In this document: positions 1-8,369 of the stretch, in pieces | How positions within the stretch are numbered: the stretch's first letter is position 1 | Layout: every line of letters starts with the position of its first letter | From: Solimonas terrae | GTDB lineage: Bacteria > Pseudomonadota > Gammaproteobacteria > Nevskiales > Nevskiaceae | NCBI RefSeq assembly: GCF_011067135.1 | Contig: NZ_JAAMOW010000002.1 | Coordinates: 186,001-250,000, forward strand | Direction: 5' to 3' | Length of the DNA: 64,000 nt | Notes under the pieces: generated by a model | Told to the model about the DNA's origin: nothing | The model's input: the letters and a program-made list of their open reading frames with translations, nothing else | Database searches by the model: none | Made by a program: the position numbers and the translations under genes

Positions 1-772
1 AAAGCCCACCAGGATAGGCGCTCGGTTGTGCCAGCGCTCCGGACAGCGCCGCCATGACAGAGTCATCGCGACCGCTGTAGCCGACAATCACGAGGCCGAA
101 GCGTGAGCACGCGGCGGTTAGCACCTTCTGCATTCGCGCATCCTGCGATTTCAGCTCGTCATTCGTGTTCTTCAGCTCAACAGACTGGTAGTCGCCGTGC
201 AATTTTGCGAGCAATGGCCAACGGGATTCGCTAATGCACAACTCGGCACGCGCAACGTTATCGATAGCCGCTACCGTAAGGGGCGCGCGCTTTGCAGCCT
301 CAAGCAATTGATTCGTGACAGTCGTCGCATCTTCGACGAGGTGATCGAAATTCGTGGTGAAAACGCAGGGTGTCTGCTTGATTGCGAGCAGTGACGCGAG
401 GACGCGATGAGAAAATGACGGTGTACCTTTCCTGATTGCGTCGTCGATATAGGCGCGCCGATCCTCCGGACTCGGATAAACCGCCTCGAATGTCGCAGCA
501 TATGCGGTCGGATGGTCGGACTCTGGGAGTGACGATCTCGTGCGCAAAAGCAGGTCGATTCGTTCAAGCCACAACGGATCGTTAGCATCTACCTCGCGCG
601 TCCGTATGCCGGAGAGCTGGCAGAACAGTCGTTTTCTAAAATCGGTGATCATCGCGTAGCCGGTAGGAATACCGGCAGAAGCGGATGCACCTGCGCCGAG
701 GAACCAAGCCAGCATTTGCGGTCTTAACCCGAACTGCCTAGCAAACTCCGGTCCCTTCAGCGTGCGAATCAC
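1..772 (-). CDS. SIR2-like NAD-binding domain protein, 3' end beyond window
   Basis: Reading from a GTG at 772 that overlaps the hsdS stop (GTGA), the frame stays open to the left edge (257 codons). It shows the SIR2 Rossmann fingerprint: FLGAGASASAGIPT at residues 24-37, TTNFD at 139-143, KLHGDY at 190-195 and VGYSGRDDSVM at 230-240. Asn141 and His192 sit where SIR2 enzymes hold their NAD and catalytic residues. In the SIR2 families of bacterial defence systems this domain usually depletes NAD+ on infection; that role here is inference. An ATG at 715 (residue 20) is a possible alternative start, but it would leave only a few residues before the GAGAS loop. Last gene of the hsdRMS cluster on this strand, so probably translated by coupling to hsdS. 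Any C-terminal sensor or effector domain lies outside the window. Confidence 0.85.
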   Translation of the reverse strand, partial: MIRTLKGPEFARQFGLRPQMLAWFLGAGASASAGIPTGYAMITDFRKRLFCQLSGIRTREVDANDPLWLERIDLLLRTRSSLPESDHPTAYAATFEAVYPSPEDRRAYIDDAIRKGTPSFSHRVLASLLAIKQTPCVFTTNFDHLVEDATTVTNQLLEAAKRAPLTVAAIDNVARAELCISESRWPLLAKLHGDYQSVELKNTNDELKSQDARMQKVLTAACSRFGLVIVGYSGRDDSVMAALSGALAQPSAYPGGL

Positions 773-1932
773 GCAGAACCTCCTTGGTCTTCCGAAGCGC
801 CAAATACGCGCTCCAGCGTGGCTGGGATCAGAGCTTGGTTGGCTTTGCGGATGACGGCGTGCTGGGCTCTCAACTCGGCAAGCTTCGACTGTAGGGAGTC
901 AAAGGCACGCTGCGTCACTAGCGGTGGTACAGGAACTTCAATCTTGCCGAGGTTCGTCAGACTCAGTGTGCGATTGCGGTCGGCGGTACCGGGAGACGCC
1001 AGTCCGACTTGCTCCAACCCATCAGGAGAGAGCAGGAAGTACGCAAGGAATCGTGGTGTTGCTCTGTCTGCGAAGGGAACGCAGGTGATGTAACGGTGCG
1101 AAGCGATACATCCGGCATGCGTTTCGTCGGCCACGGCGATGGCGCCCTCCCATGCTTTGATGTTGCTGAGTACTAGATCACCTGCCGTAATCCAGACGGG
1201 CTTTTCCCAAGTCGCTTCGGCTCCATCGAACTCCGGTTTGGCAAACAGGCCCTTGCCGAATGAGCGCGCGCCAACTTCTCGGTAGCGAGTACCGATGTCC
1301 ATCTCAACTGGCCGGCGAACCGACGGTGCTACCTCCGACATAGGCCTGTAATTTGCAGACGCGATGGCCTTGCAAAAGCGCACGGCGAGTAGACGCTCAG
1401 CGTCGGCTTCGATGGCATTGAGACAGTCGGCCACCTGTGTCGTTTTTTCGGCCAAGGTCTCGAGGCGCTGGACAATGGCTAGCTGCTCGGTGAGCGGCGG
1501 CAGAGCGATGCGTTGGTCAAGGAATCGCTCCTCCTTAATACGCACCCGGTTGGTCGTGCCCTCGCTGGATGTCTTGCAGAGCTCTACGAACGCTGCTGAG
1601 CGAACCAGCCATCCAAGAAACGAGGCCTCGACGCGGTCCGCATCTACTTCGAATGATGGAAAGTCGTTGCTGACAATTGCCCCATCGAGTTCGGGTGGTA
1701 CGAGTCCGATAGCGCCGTTCCGCGCATCGATCTTTGACATGATCAGCTGATTGGCGCGAACAAAACGCCGCGCCGTACCTATATCGCCGCCGCGCACCTT
1801 GCCCCGGCTGACAACGCCCTTACCCCAGAGTTTGATTGTGACCTCGTGGTATTCACGATCTGGCAGCAGCGCCGTGGACTCATTGGCGCGGTTGAGCACA
1901 TCGCCCAAAGCCACCTGAGGCCAAGACTTCAT
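769..1932 (-). CDS. hsdS: Type I restriction-modification specificity subunit HsdS
   Basis: 387-residue DNA-recognition subunit that directs the methylase and the restriction complex to a bipartite target. It has the usual layout: first target-recognition domain at about 1-140, a central conserved helix beginning LPPLTEQLAIVQRLETLAEK at about 150, a second recognition domain at about 195-330, and a distal helix beginning VPVPPLVTQRAFDSL. Its ATG overlaps the hsdM stop by 4 bp (ATGA), and its own stop overlaps the GTG of the SIR2-like gene. Full family length with no break. The recognition sequence cannot be predicted from this reading. Confidence 0.93.
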   Translation of the reverse strand: MKSWPQVALGDVLNRANESTALLPDREYHEVTIKLWGKGVVSRGKVRGGDIGTARRFVRANQLIMSKIDARNGAIGLVPPELDGAIVSNDFPSFEVDADRVEASFLGWLVRSAAFVELCKTSSEGTTNRVRIKEERFLDQRIALPPLTEQLAIVQRLETLAEKTTQVADCLNAIEADAERLLAVRFCKAIASANYRPMSEVAPSVRRPVEMDIGTRYREVGARSFGKGLFAKPEFDGAEATWEKPVWITAGDLVLSNIKAWEGAIAVADETHAGCIASHRYITCVPFADRATPRFLAYFLLSPDGLEQVGLASPGTADRNRTLSLTNLGKIEVPVPPLVTQRAFDSLQSKLAELRAQHAVIRKANQALIPATLERVFGASEDQGGSA

Positions 1933-3719
1933 GCCGAGACCTCGGATACCAGCGCTTCGATCTCACCGAGAAGCTTGAGCACTTCTTGCTCCTTGGCTCG
2001 CATTGAGGCAACGAGGTCTTTCGGCTCGGCGTGCTCTAGCCCCTGTTTCGCATTGGGGTTCTTGAGATCGAGGTTGTAGATTGGCCAATAGAGGGCGTCA
2101 CCCTGTGCCTGCGCGGCCTTGGCCGCCGCCTCATGCGCCTGCTGCCTGGCTTTCAGCTCCCGCAGCTCGGCTTGCAGGGCTGCCTTGTCGCCATTGGCGG
2201 AGTTGCTGAGCATCAGCTCCAGATCGCGCAACGGCTTGCCCAGCGCCATCGCGCTGGCACGTTCGGCCTCGGCTTGCTGCCAGTGTGGCGTCGCAGCGGC
2301 TACGGCCGCAGCCTTGCGCGCGGCGAAGTCGAGCTTCCAGGCCTGCGGGCCTTCCTCGCGCTGGTTCCACCACGCCAGCGCAGCAGCAAACTCCTCGAAC
2401 TGAAGCGGCGCGGTCTTTGAGTACTTTTTGCGGCCTTCCGGGAGCGGAAGCTCGTAGAACCAGATGTCCTGCGTCGGCCCGCCGCGTTCGAAGAACAGCA
2501 GATTGGCCGGGATATCGGTGTACGGCGCGAACACGCCCTGCGGCAGGCGGACGATGGTGTGGAGCCGGAACTCCTTGAGCATTTCCTCCTTGATGACAGC
2601 GCAGACGCCGTCGCCAAACAAGGTGCCATTGGGAACGACCACGGCGGCGCGGCCGCCACGCTCAGCGCCGAAGCCCGCCACGCGCAGCTTACGCATGATG
2701 AATTGCAGGAACAGCAGGGCGGTTTCCGCCGTCTGCATGTTGGCCGGGAAGTTGGCCTTGATGCCTGCCTCTTCCTCACCACCAAACGGCGGGTTGGTGA
2801 GAATCACATCCACGCGTTCGCTGTGGCCGATTTCGCTGACACGGCGCTCCAGCGTATTGCCGTAGGCGATCTGCGGTGCTTCCAGCCCATGCAGCAGCAG
2901 ATTCATCTGCACAAGCATGTAGGGCAACGGCTTTGCTTCCTGCCCGAACAGGGTTTCGCGCTGCAGCTTGCGACGCTCATCCGGCGTCTTGATCGCCTTG
3001 GCGATGTGGTCGTAGGCCTCGACGAGGAATCCGCCAGTGCCGCAGGCCGGATCAAGCACGGTCTCGCCGAGTTTGGGATCGGTGACCTGCACCATAAAGC
3101 GCACGACCGGGCGCGGCGTGTAGAACTCGCCGGAGTCGCCCGCCGCATCACGCATTTCGCGCAGCATGGATTCGTAGAGATGCGAGAGTGTGTGAATCTC
3201 CTCGCTGCTGCTGAAGTGAATACCGTTGATCTTGTTGACGATATCGCGCAGCAGATAGCCGCTGACCATGCGGTTCTGCACGCCCTTGAAGACGTTGGCG
3301 ATGACTTCGCGTTGGCTGCCCTTTTCGCCTTCTCCGGCCAAGGCGCGCATGTAAGCAAACAAGCCCTTACCGCGCTTTCCATCTGCGCGGATGGCTTCTT
3401 CCTGATTGATGAAGGCCAGAAGCTCATCGCCGGTCAGGCCGTCCTCACGGATGGCCCAGTCGCGCCAGCGGTAGGGCGCCTCGACGATGGCATGGTAGGG
3501 CCGCCCGTCTAGCTCGCATTCCTCGGCGTGGACGATTTCGAGATCGTCCAGAAACTTTAGAAACATGACCCAGGTGAGCAGCGGCAGGCGATCCACGTCG
3601 CCATTGAGGCCCTTGTCCTTGCGCAAAATCTTGCGCGCGCTGCCGATCAGCGAGGTGAGATTTTCTCGGGTGGTCAGAGGCGCTTTGGCCTTCTTTGCTT
3701 TTTTTTCCTTCGGCGACAT
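1929..3719 (-). CDS. hsdM: Type I restriction-modification DNA methyltransferase HsdM
   Basis: 596-residue N6-adenine methyltransferase subunit. An N-terminal HsdM helical domain (about 15-160) precedes the Rossmann methylase core. Motif I, DPACGTGG, lies at about 213-220 and binds S-adenosylmethionine. Motif IV, NPPF, at about 299-302 is the catalytic loop of adenine methylases. The segment GDSGEFYTPRPVVRFMV before motif I is typical of HsdM. A C-terminal coiled region (about 480-596) with many Ala, Glu and Lys residues probably packs against HsdS. It starts 12 bp after the hsdR stop, with a basic Lys-rich N-terminus. Confidence 0.95.
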   Translation of the reverse strand: MSPKEKKAKKAKAPLTTRENLTSLIGSARKILRKDKGLNGDVDRLPLLTWVMFLKFLDDLEIVHAEECELDGRPYHAIVEAPYRWRDWAIREDGLTGDELLAFINQEEAIRADGKRGKGLFAYMRALAGEGEKGSQREVIANVFKGVQNRMVSGYLLRDIVNKINGIHFSSSEEIHTLSHLYESMLREMRDAAGDSGEFYTPRPVVRFMVQVTDPKLGETVLDPACGTGGFLVEAYDHIAKAIKTPDERRKLQRETLFGQEAKPLPYMLVQMNLLLHGLEAPQIAYGNTLERRVSEIGHSERVDVILTNPPFGGEEEAGIKANFPANMQTAETALLFLQFIMRKLRVAGFGAERGGRAAVVVPNGTLFGDGVCAVIKEEMLKEFRLHTIVRLPQGVFAPYTDIPANLLFFERGGPTQDIWFYELPLPEGRKKYSKTAPLQFEEFAAALAWWNQREEGPQAWKLDFAARKAAAVAAATPHWQQAEAERASAMALGKPLRDLELMLSNSANGDKAALQAELRELKARQQAHEAAAKAAQAQGDALYWPIYNLDLKNPNAKQGLEHAEPKDLVASMRAKEQEVLKLLGEIEALVSEVSA

Positions 3720-3731
3720 TCGGTGACGTTC

Positions 3732-6137
3732 TTATTGGTAGATGGTGGACTGTAAACGGGAGACGGCATCCTTCATGGCTTTTACGCCGCCGAAGTGTCG
3801 TGTGGCGATCTCAGATGGCGTGCCAAAGCGATCGAATGGCTTGACCTTCATCAAATCCGACAGCGCGCCGAACTGGACGATGCCGCGCTCGACGTATTTA
3901 TCGAGTAGCAGCGAGAGCACTTCGCGCGCGGTCTCACCGTATTGTGCGAACAGGTCTTGCGCGGCTTTGCGCGCACGCTCGGCGCGCTGGCGCCGGGTGA
4001 GCAACGGTGCGTTCCAGGCCAGATGACATAGAAGATCAAAGGGATCGGCATCCGGCTGGGCGCTAGCGGAAGCCAGTTCCTCGAAGCTGATGCCGCGCTC
4101 AGTGAGTTCGCGTAGTACCTCCGCGCGGGTATCCGGGTTAGCCCAGGCCGATTGCAGAGCATCGCGATTGGGATACATGGAGCGCACGGCTCGCCCGGAA
4201 TAATCGGTGTAACTCACGACTTGAAGCTTCTTGCCGTCGGTGTCGAGGTCGTAGATCAGGTGACCAATAACCTCGACTTCACCGCCATCGACGTAGAACT
4301 TGCGCGGCTCTTCAAATGGATCGCCGAGGATTTCCGCATCGCCACCATCAGGATCGGCCACATACTCGGCCTCTGGTTCCTCGATGCCGGGCGTTGGCTC
4401 AACGACGGTTTCGACGGGTTCACCGCTCTCATCATCGATCGTAACTTCCTCGATTCGCGCCGGCTCACCGTCGAAATCCGGGTCGGCGAAATGGCGCGTC
4501 GCGGTGCCGGTGAAGTCAATGATGTTGAAGTATTCCTTGCCGTAGTCGGTCTTGAGACGCGTACCTCGGCCCACGATCTGCTTGAATTCCGAGCGCGATC
4601 CGACGACGCGCGCCAGCACGACGTTCTTCACCATCTCGGCGTCCACACCCGTGGTTAGCAGTTGCGAAGTGGTAAGGATGACCGGCGTCGGCTTATCCAC
4701 ATCCTGAAAATGACCCAGATGGGTGAGGCCAATAACGCCCTCGTCAGCCGTTACGCGGCAGACGTAATCGGGATACTGCTTCACGAGGTCGCTATTGAGG
4801 TTAACTAGCTCTTGCCGCATCTCAGCGGCGTGTTCCTGATCGACGCAGAAGACGATGGTCTTGGCGAAGCGATCGGTGCCCTTCAAAAAATCGGTCAGAT
4901 GACGCGCCATCGCCCGTGTGCGCGCGCGGAGCGCAACCACACGCTCGAAATCCTTGGTTTGGTATTCGTCGTCAGGCACGGCGCGACCGAAGCGGTCCAG
5001 CTCATCCTTCGATGGCCGCCAGCCCGCAGCGTCTACTGAGGTGATCACTCGATGGACGCGATATGGCGCGAGAAAGCCGTCCTCGATTCCCTGTCTCAGG
5101 CTGTAGGTGTAGACCGGATTGCCGAAGTAGTTGTAGCTGTCGCGAGCTTCCTCGCGCAGCGGTGTGGCGGTCATGCCGAACTGCACGGCGGGCGCGAAGT
5201 AGTCGAGCACGGCACGCCAACTGCTGGTATCGCGGGCCGAACCACGATGGCATTCGTCGATGACGATGAGATCGAAGAAGTCGGGCCGATATTGCTTGAA
5301 AACGTCTTCACTCGCGGTCGAAAGCGATTGGTAGATGCCGAAATACATGTCGCGGCTCTGGCTTACGTCGCCGCCACTGATCTTGTGCCGGGCATCGCCG
5401 AAGGGCGCGAACATCTTCGCCATCGGATCGTCCACGAGAATGTTCCGGTCGGCCAGGAACAGAATCTTGGGGCGGCGGTGTTCACCGGTACGGTTCCAGC
5501 GGCTGTTCCACAGCTTCCAGCAAATTTGGAAGGCAACGCAGGTCTTGCCGGTACCGGTGGCCAGAGTGGCAAGAATCCGCTTCTCACCAAGCAGAATCGC
5601 TTCGATAACGCGGTTGATGGCGATCTGTTGGTAGTAGCGCGGAACCTTGCCGGAGACGAGGTTGAACGGTTCGAGCAGATGTGACTCTGCCTTCGGGGCA
5701 ATCGCTGTCTCTCCGGTGAGTCGGAGCCACAGTTCCGATGGCGTTGCGAATCGTTCGACCTGTTTTTCCGTGCCGGAGAGATAGTCGATCTCGATGATCT
5801 GCCTGCCGTTAGTCGCGTAGGCGAACTTCAGTCCCAGCATCTCGGCGTATTCACGAGCCTGCTGTACGCCGGTTTCTGCCGGCAGGCCCAGTTCCTTTGC
5901 CTCGACTACCGCAAGCGGGAAGTCCCGGCGGTAATAGAGAAGATAATCCGCGCGGCGCTGCTTACCACGCCTGACCTTGCCGCCAGCAACGGTTATGCGG
6001 CCATTGGTGAAGCTGCGTTGTTCGCCAATCGAGTGAGGCGCGACTGCCCATCCGCTCTCTGTGATTTTTGGCGTGACCAGCTCTCGGCAGGTATCTGCCT
6101 CGGTCATTACCGTCAAAAATTTAGCGGCCTCGGCCAT
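3732..6137 (-). CDS. hsdR: Type I restriction endonuclease subunit HsdR
   Basis: About 801 residues from the ATG at 6137, which has a strong GGGGAGG ribosome site 5-10 nt upstream; a GTG at 6170 in the same frame is less likely. The N-terminus carries the PD-(D/E)xK nuclease core (ADYLLYYRRDFPLAVVEAKE, acidic residue and EAK triad at about 63-81). The SF2 translocase follows: Walker A TGTGKT at about 194-199, Walker B DECH at about 294-297, motif III GMTATP, and the motif V/VI region TTGVDAEMV to QIVGRGTR. The C-terminus resembles the EcoEI R-subunit C-terminal domain. The protein cuts unmodified DNA after ATP-driven translocation, in complex with HsdM and HsdS. The gene lies 62 bp downstream of the PIN toxin gene. 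Confidence 0.95.
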   Translation of the reverse strand: MAEAAKFLTVMTEADTCRELVTPKITESGWAVAPHSIGEQRSFTNGRITVAGGKVRRGKQRRADYLLYYRRDFPLAVVEAKELGLPAETGVQQAREYAEMLGLKFAYATNGRQIIEIDYLSGTEKQVERFATPSELWLRLTGETAIAPKAESHLLEPFNLVSGKVPRYYQQIAINRVIEAILLGEKRILATLATGTGKTCVAFQICWKLWNSRWNRTGEHRRPKILFLADRNILVDDPMAKMFAPFGDARHKISGGDVSQSRDMYFGIYQSLSTASEDVFKQYRPDFFDLIVIDECHRGSARDTSSWRAVLDYFAPAVQFGMTATPLREEARDSYNYFGNPVYTYSLRQGIEDGFLAPYRVHRVITSVDAAGWRPSKDELDRFGRAVPDDEYQTKDFERVVALRARTRAMARHLTDFLKGTDRFAKTIVFCVDQEHAAEMRQELVNLNSDLVKQYPDYVCRVTADEGVIGLTHLGHFQDVDKPTPVILTTSQLLTTGVDAEMVKNVVLARVVGSRSEFKQIVGRGTRLKTDYGKEYFNIIDFTGTATRHFADPDFDGEPARIEEVTIDDESGEPVETVVEPTPGIEEPEAEYVADPDGGDAEILGDPFEEPRKFYVDGGEVEVIGHLIYDLDTDGKKLQVVSYTDYSGRAVRSMYPNRDALQSAWANPDTRAEVLRELTERGISFEELASASAQPDADPFDLLCHLAWNAPLLTRRQRAERARKAAQDLFAQYGETAREVLSLLLDKYVERGIVQFGALSDLMKVKPFDRFGTPSEIATRHFGGVKAMKDAVSRLQSTIYQ

Positions 6138-6199
6138 GAACCTCCCCCTGTCTGTATGCTGCCGCCACACTCAACATGAGTACGCTCGGCTGCTCGGAT

Positions 6200-6628
6200 T
6201 TAGACCCCACTCTGAGGGCCGTACCAATCATCCAACTTGATGCCGGAAAAGTATGTGAAGTCTTTGGTGTTGTGGGTCACCAGAATCAGTTCATTCACCA
6301 CCGCTACAGAGGCGATGAGTCCGTCCTGTAGCGGCGGCCGCCGCCCCAATGCAGCGAGGCGAGCACGCTCGCGGCCATGCCATTGTGCGCACAAGCCATC
6401 CAGGGGAATGATCGGAAAATCCGACATCAGCGCTTCTAACCAGTCCTGATAGAGGTCGCGCCGGACGCCGGCCGGCATACGGCTAACGCCGTACTGAAGC
6501 TCATCAATCACTGGTGCCGGGATGGCGCAGGCCAGCCTTTTCTGGGCCAGGACCGTCTCCAATGAGTTGTTCGGTCGCGCTTTCATCAGCTCCGACAAAA
6601 CGTTTGTATCTAGGGCGTACTCGATCAT
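6200..6628 (-). CDS. PIN-domain toxin, VapC/FitB type
   Basis: 142-residue PIN ribonuclease. The acidic metal-binding residues expected of the family are visible: Asp in ALDTNVLSEL near the N-terminus, Glu in VIDELQYGV, and Asp in LQDGLIASVA followed by THNTKDF near the C-terminus. Such toxins cleave tRNA, rRNA or mRNA when freed from the antitoxin. Its ATG overlaps the stop of the upstream Phd/YefM-like antitoxin by 4 bp, which is normal for a toxin-antitoxin pair. It sits immediately 5' of hsdR on the same strand and may stabilise the restriction locus or act as an added abortive-infection layer. Confidence 0.9.
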   Translation of the reverse strand: MIEYALDTNVLSELMKARPNNSLETVLAQKRLACAIPAPVIDELQYGVSRMPAGVRRDLYQDWLEALMSDFPIIPLDGLCAQWHGRERARLAALGRRPPLQDGLIASVAVVNELILVTHNTKDFTYFSGIKLDDWYGPQSGV

Positions 6629-6918
6629 TTATCGAACGAGAATTCGCGGCCCGGCTCACGGTCCTTTGCCGCCGAAATCTCTTCGTCCGTAGAAAACGGC
6701 ACACCCTTGGCGATCATTTCTCGACGCCACCCGTGAAGAAAGTGCATGAAGTCGCCGCGAGGCTCCTTGGCTGCCTTCATTCGCTCGTACTCACGATCAG
6801 AAACTAGAACAGCAACCGGCCTCCCCCTTCGAGTTAGCCGCACCGCATGCCCCTTTTCCGCTTCGTGAACCAAGCTCGTTAGACGTGCTTTTGCATCTCG
6901 GATTGTTGTCTCTTTCAT
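6625..6918 (-). CDS. Phd/YefM-family antitoxin
   Basis: The start chosen is the ATG at 6918, giving 97 residues that begin MKETTIRDAKARLTSLVHEA, the usual Phd/YefM N-terminal DNA-binding fold. Next comes the typical strand VRLTRRGRPVAVLVSDREYERM. The C-terminal part, predicted flexible, would wrap around the PIN toxin encoded directly downstream. Frames starting further upstream (6987 or 6960) would add a non-conserved leader and cover the tandem repeat that looks like an operator. Antitoxins of this family repress their own operon. Confidence 0.87.
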   Translation of the reverse strand: MKETTIRDAKARLTSLVHEAEKGHAVRLTRRGRPVAVLVSDREYERMKAAKEPRGDFMHFLHGWRREMIAKGVPFSTDEEISAAKDREPGREFSFDK

Positions 6919-6937
6919 CGCTGGACTCTGTGTGGCG

Positions 6938-6959
6938 AATGTAGTCACCAATGTAGTCA
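6938..6959. promoter_or_regulatory. Tandem 10-bp repeat, candidate toxin-antitoxin operator
   Basis: Two perfect copies of AATGTAGTCA (6938-6947 and 6950-6959) separated by CC, a 12-bp period. They lie 20-40 bp upstream of the antitoxin ATG. Autoregulation by the antitoxin is inferred from position and family behaviour. Confidence 0.5.
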
Positions 6960-7116
6960 TATTAGCGCGGCACTTAAGCCGTGTCATTCGAGGTCCGCTT
7001 TAGGAAAAGCTGCTGCGCCGGCGTAAGGTCCGCTTCGGGCTAGAAGCCGTCGATCAAGTAACCCGGTACGGCCTACGGCGAAGAATCTTTCGAATGGCCG
7101 CAGAGGGAAAGCCTCT

Positions 7117-8352
7117 TCATAAACCTGCGTAGCGTCGCTGTATTGCGGCAAGGCGTTCGTGCATTTGCGCGACGCGCTGATCGCCGCTTACTGTTTTACT
7201 GCCGCTCGGCAGAGCGGCCTCCAGAGCATCGCGCTTGATGAGCCGCGTCCGAAACGTCGTCGTCGGCGCGCTGCCGAAGCAGCGGTAGGTGAGGTTGCCG
7301 CGCGCGAAGCCCTGCGTGTCGAGCCAGTTGTGATAGCCGGAGTCGTCGTGGCTGAGGATGAGTCGGATCTTGCCGTCGGTGTCGACGGTGGTGCGGCTCG
7401 GGGTGTAGCTGATCGGGCGGTAGCGGTAGTCCATGCTGTTGAAGAACATGCCGCTGTTGGTGACCATCCAGAAGCCGTCGTGCGCATCGAACTCGATGAT
7501 GAGGGCTTCGTCGGGCGCGAGTGCCCAGCACAGGTGGGTGACGGCGCGGCCGCGTTTGGCGTCGGCGCCGTCACCGCCGGACGCGACGGGGAAGCGATTG
7601 AGCTGCGTCGGATCGACGACCGGCGCGCCGTAGCGGTAGGGGTGATCGGGCCAGTCGTGCATCAGGCCGGTGACGAACGCGCCGGCCCAGTCCATCGCGG
7701 CGATCATCGTCTGCGGTGTCGGTAGCGGCGGTGCCTGCTCCATGCCGATGCGTTCGATGAAGAGCTGCGCGGGTGTCTCGTCCCAGCGATCGAAGCCCTG
7801 ACGGATGAACAGTTTGCGTGAGCCGGGCGTGGTCGGAAGCCAGTTCGTTTCGCGCCGCTCGCCACCGATGATCAGCTCGAAGTTTCCGTCGCTATCGGTC
7901 TGCAGCTGATGGCCGAACAGATTGGCTTCCGGGATATCGCCGAACGGTTCGTGCAGGCTCGGAATGTTGGTGCCGGGCTGCATCGCCGGGCGCGGACCCT
8001 GCACGGTGAAGTTGAGAAAGCGCGCCGTGCCCTTGCGGCCGTGGAGCCGATAGACGGATTCGCCATCGATCCAGGCCTGGTGGTAGACGAGATCGGCGGC
8101 GTCACCGCCGAGCTTGCGGGTGGGGCCGCAGAACCGGTGCAGCGCCGGATAGCGCGTGTCTTTTGTTTCCAGTGCGAGGTCGAAGGCCTGGCCGAGATTC
8201 TGCGTGAGGAAGCGGAAGGCGTCGGCGCGCTGCAGGGCGTTGGCGGGATTGCTGTCCTTGAACGCCTGCTCGCCGGCTGCCTGCAGTTGCGTGCAGAACT
8301 GCTGCCAGGCCGCGCGCAAGGCGGTGTCATTAGAACTGGCTCCGAAGCTCAT
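7117..8352 (-). CDS. DUF1214-like conserved protein
   Basis: 411 residues, no signal peptide or membrane segment evident. The pattern DAFRFLTQNL near residue 45, a block running from HRFCGPTRKLGG to YRLHGRKGTARFLNF, and NWLPTTPGSRKLFIRQGFDRW with a following IERIG agrees with my recollection of DUF1214-containing proteins. These occur in catabolic gene clusters and have no settled function. The ATG has an AGGGAGC ribosome site and follows the upstream TIM-barrel gene by 17 bp, so the two probably form an operon. It marks the first catabolic gene beyond the defence island. Family assignment is moderate; function is unknown. Confidence 0.6.
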   Translation of the reverse strand: MSFGASSNDTALRAAWQQFCTQLQAAGEQAFKDSNPANALQRADAFRFLTQNLGQAFDLALETKDTRYPALHRFCGPTRKLGGDAADLVYHQAWIDGESVYRLHGRKGTARFLNFTVQGPRPAMQPGTNIPSLHEPFGDIPEANLFGHQLQTDSDGNFELIIGGERRETNWLPTTPGSRKLFIRQGFDRWDETPAQLFIERIGMEQAPPLPTPQTMIAAMDWAGAFVTGLMHDWPDHPYRYGAPVVDPTQLNRFPVASGGDGADAKRGRAVTHLCWALAPDEALIIEFDAHDGFWMVTNSGMFFNSMDYRYRPISYTPSRTTVDTDGKIRLILSHDDSGYHNWLDTQGFARGNLTYRCFGSAPTTTFRTRLIKRDALEAALPSGSKTVSGDQRVAQMHERLAAIQRRYAGL

Positions 8353-8369
8353 CGTGGTGCTCCCTGCGA

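Noticed and set aside
197-394. Small plus-strand open frame at the left edge
   Set aside because: Antisense to the SIR2-like gene, whose motifs are unmistakable on the minus strand.
6988-7116. Repeated AGGTCCGCTT between the defence island and the DUF1214-like gene as a possible attachment site
   Set aside because: Two short copies occur close together rather than at the two ends of the island, and no integrase is present.
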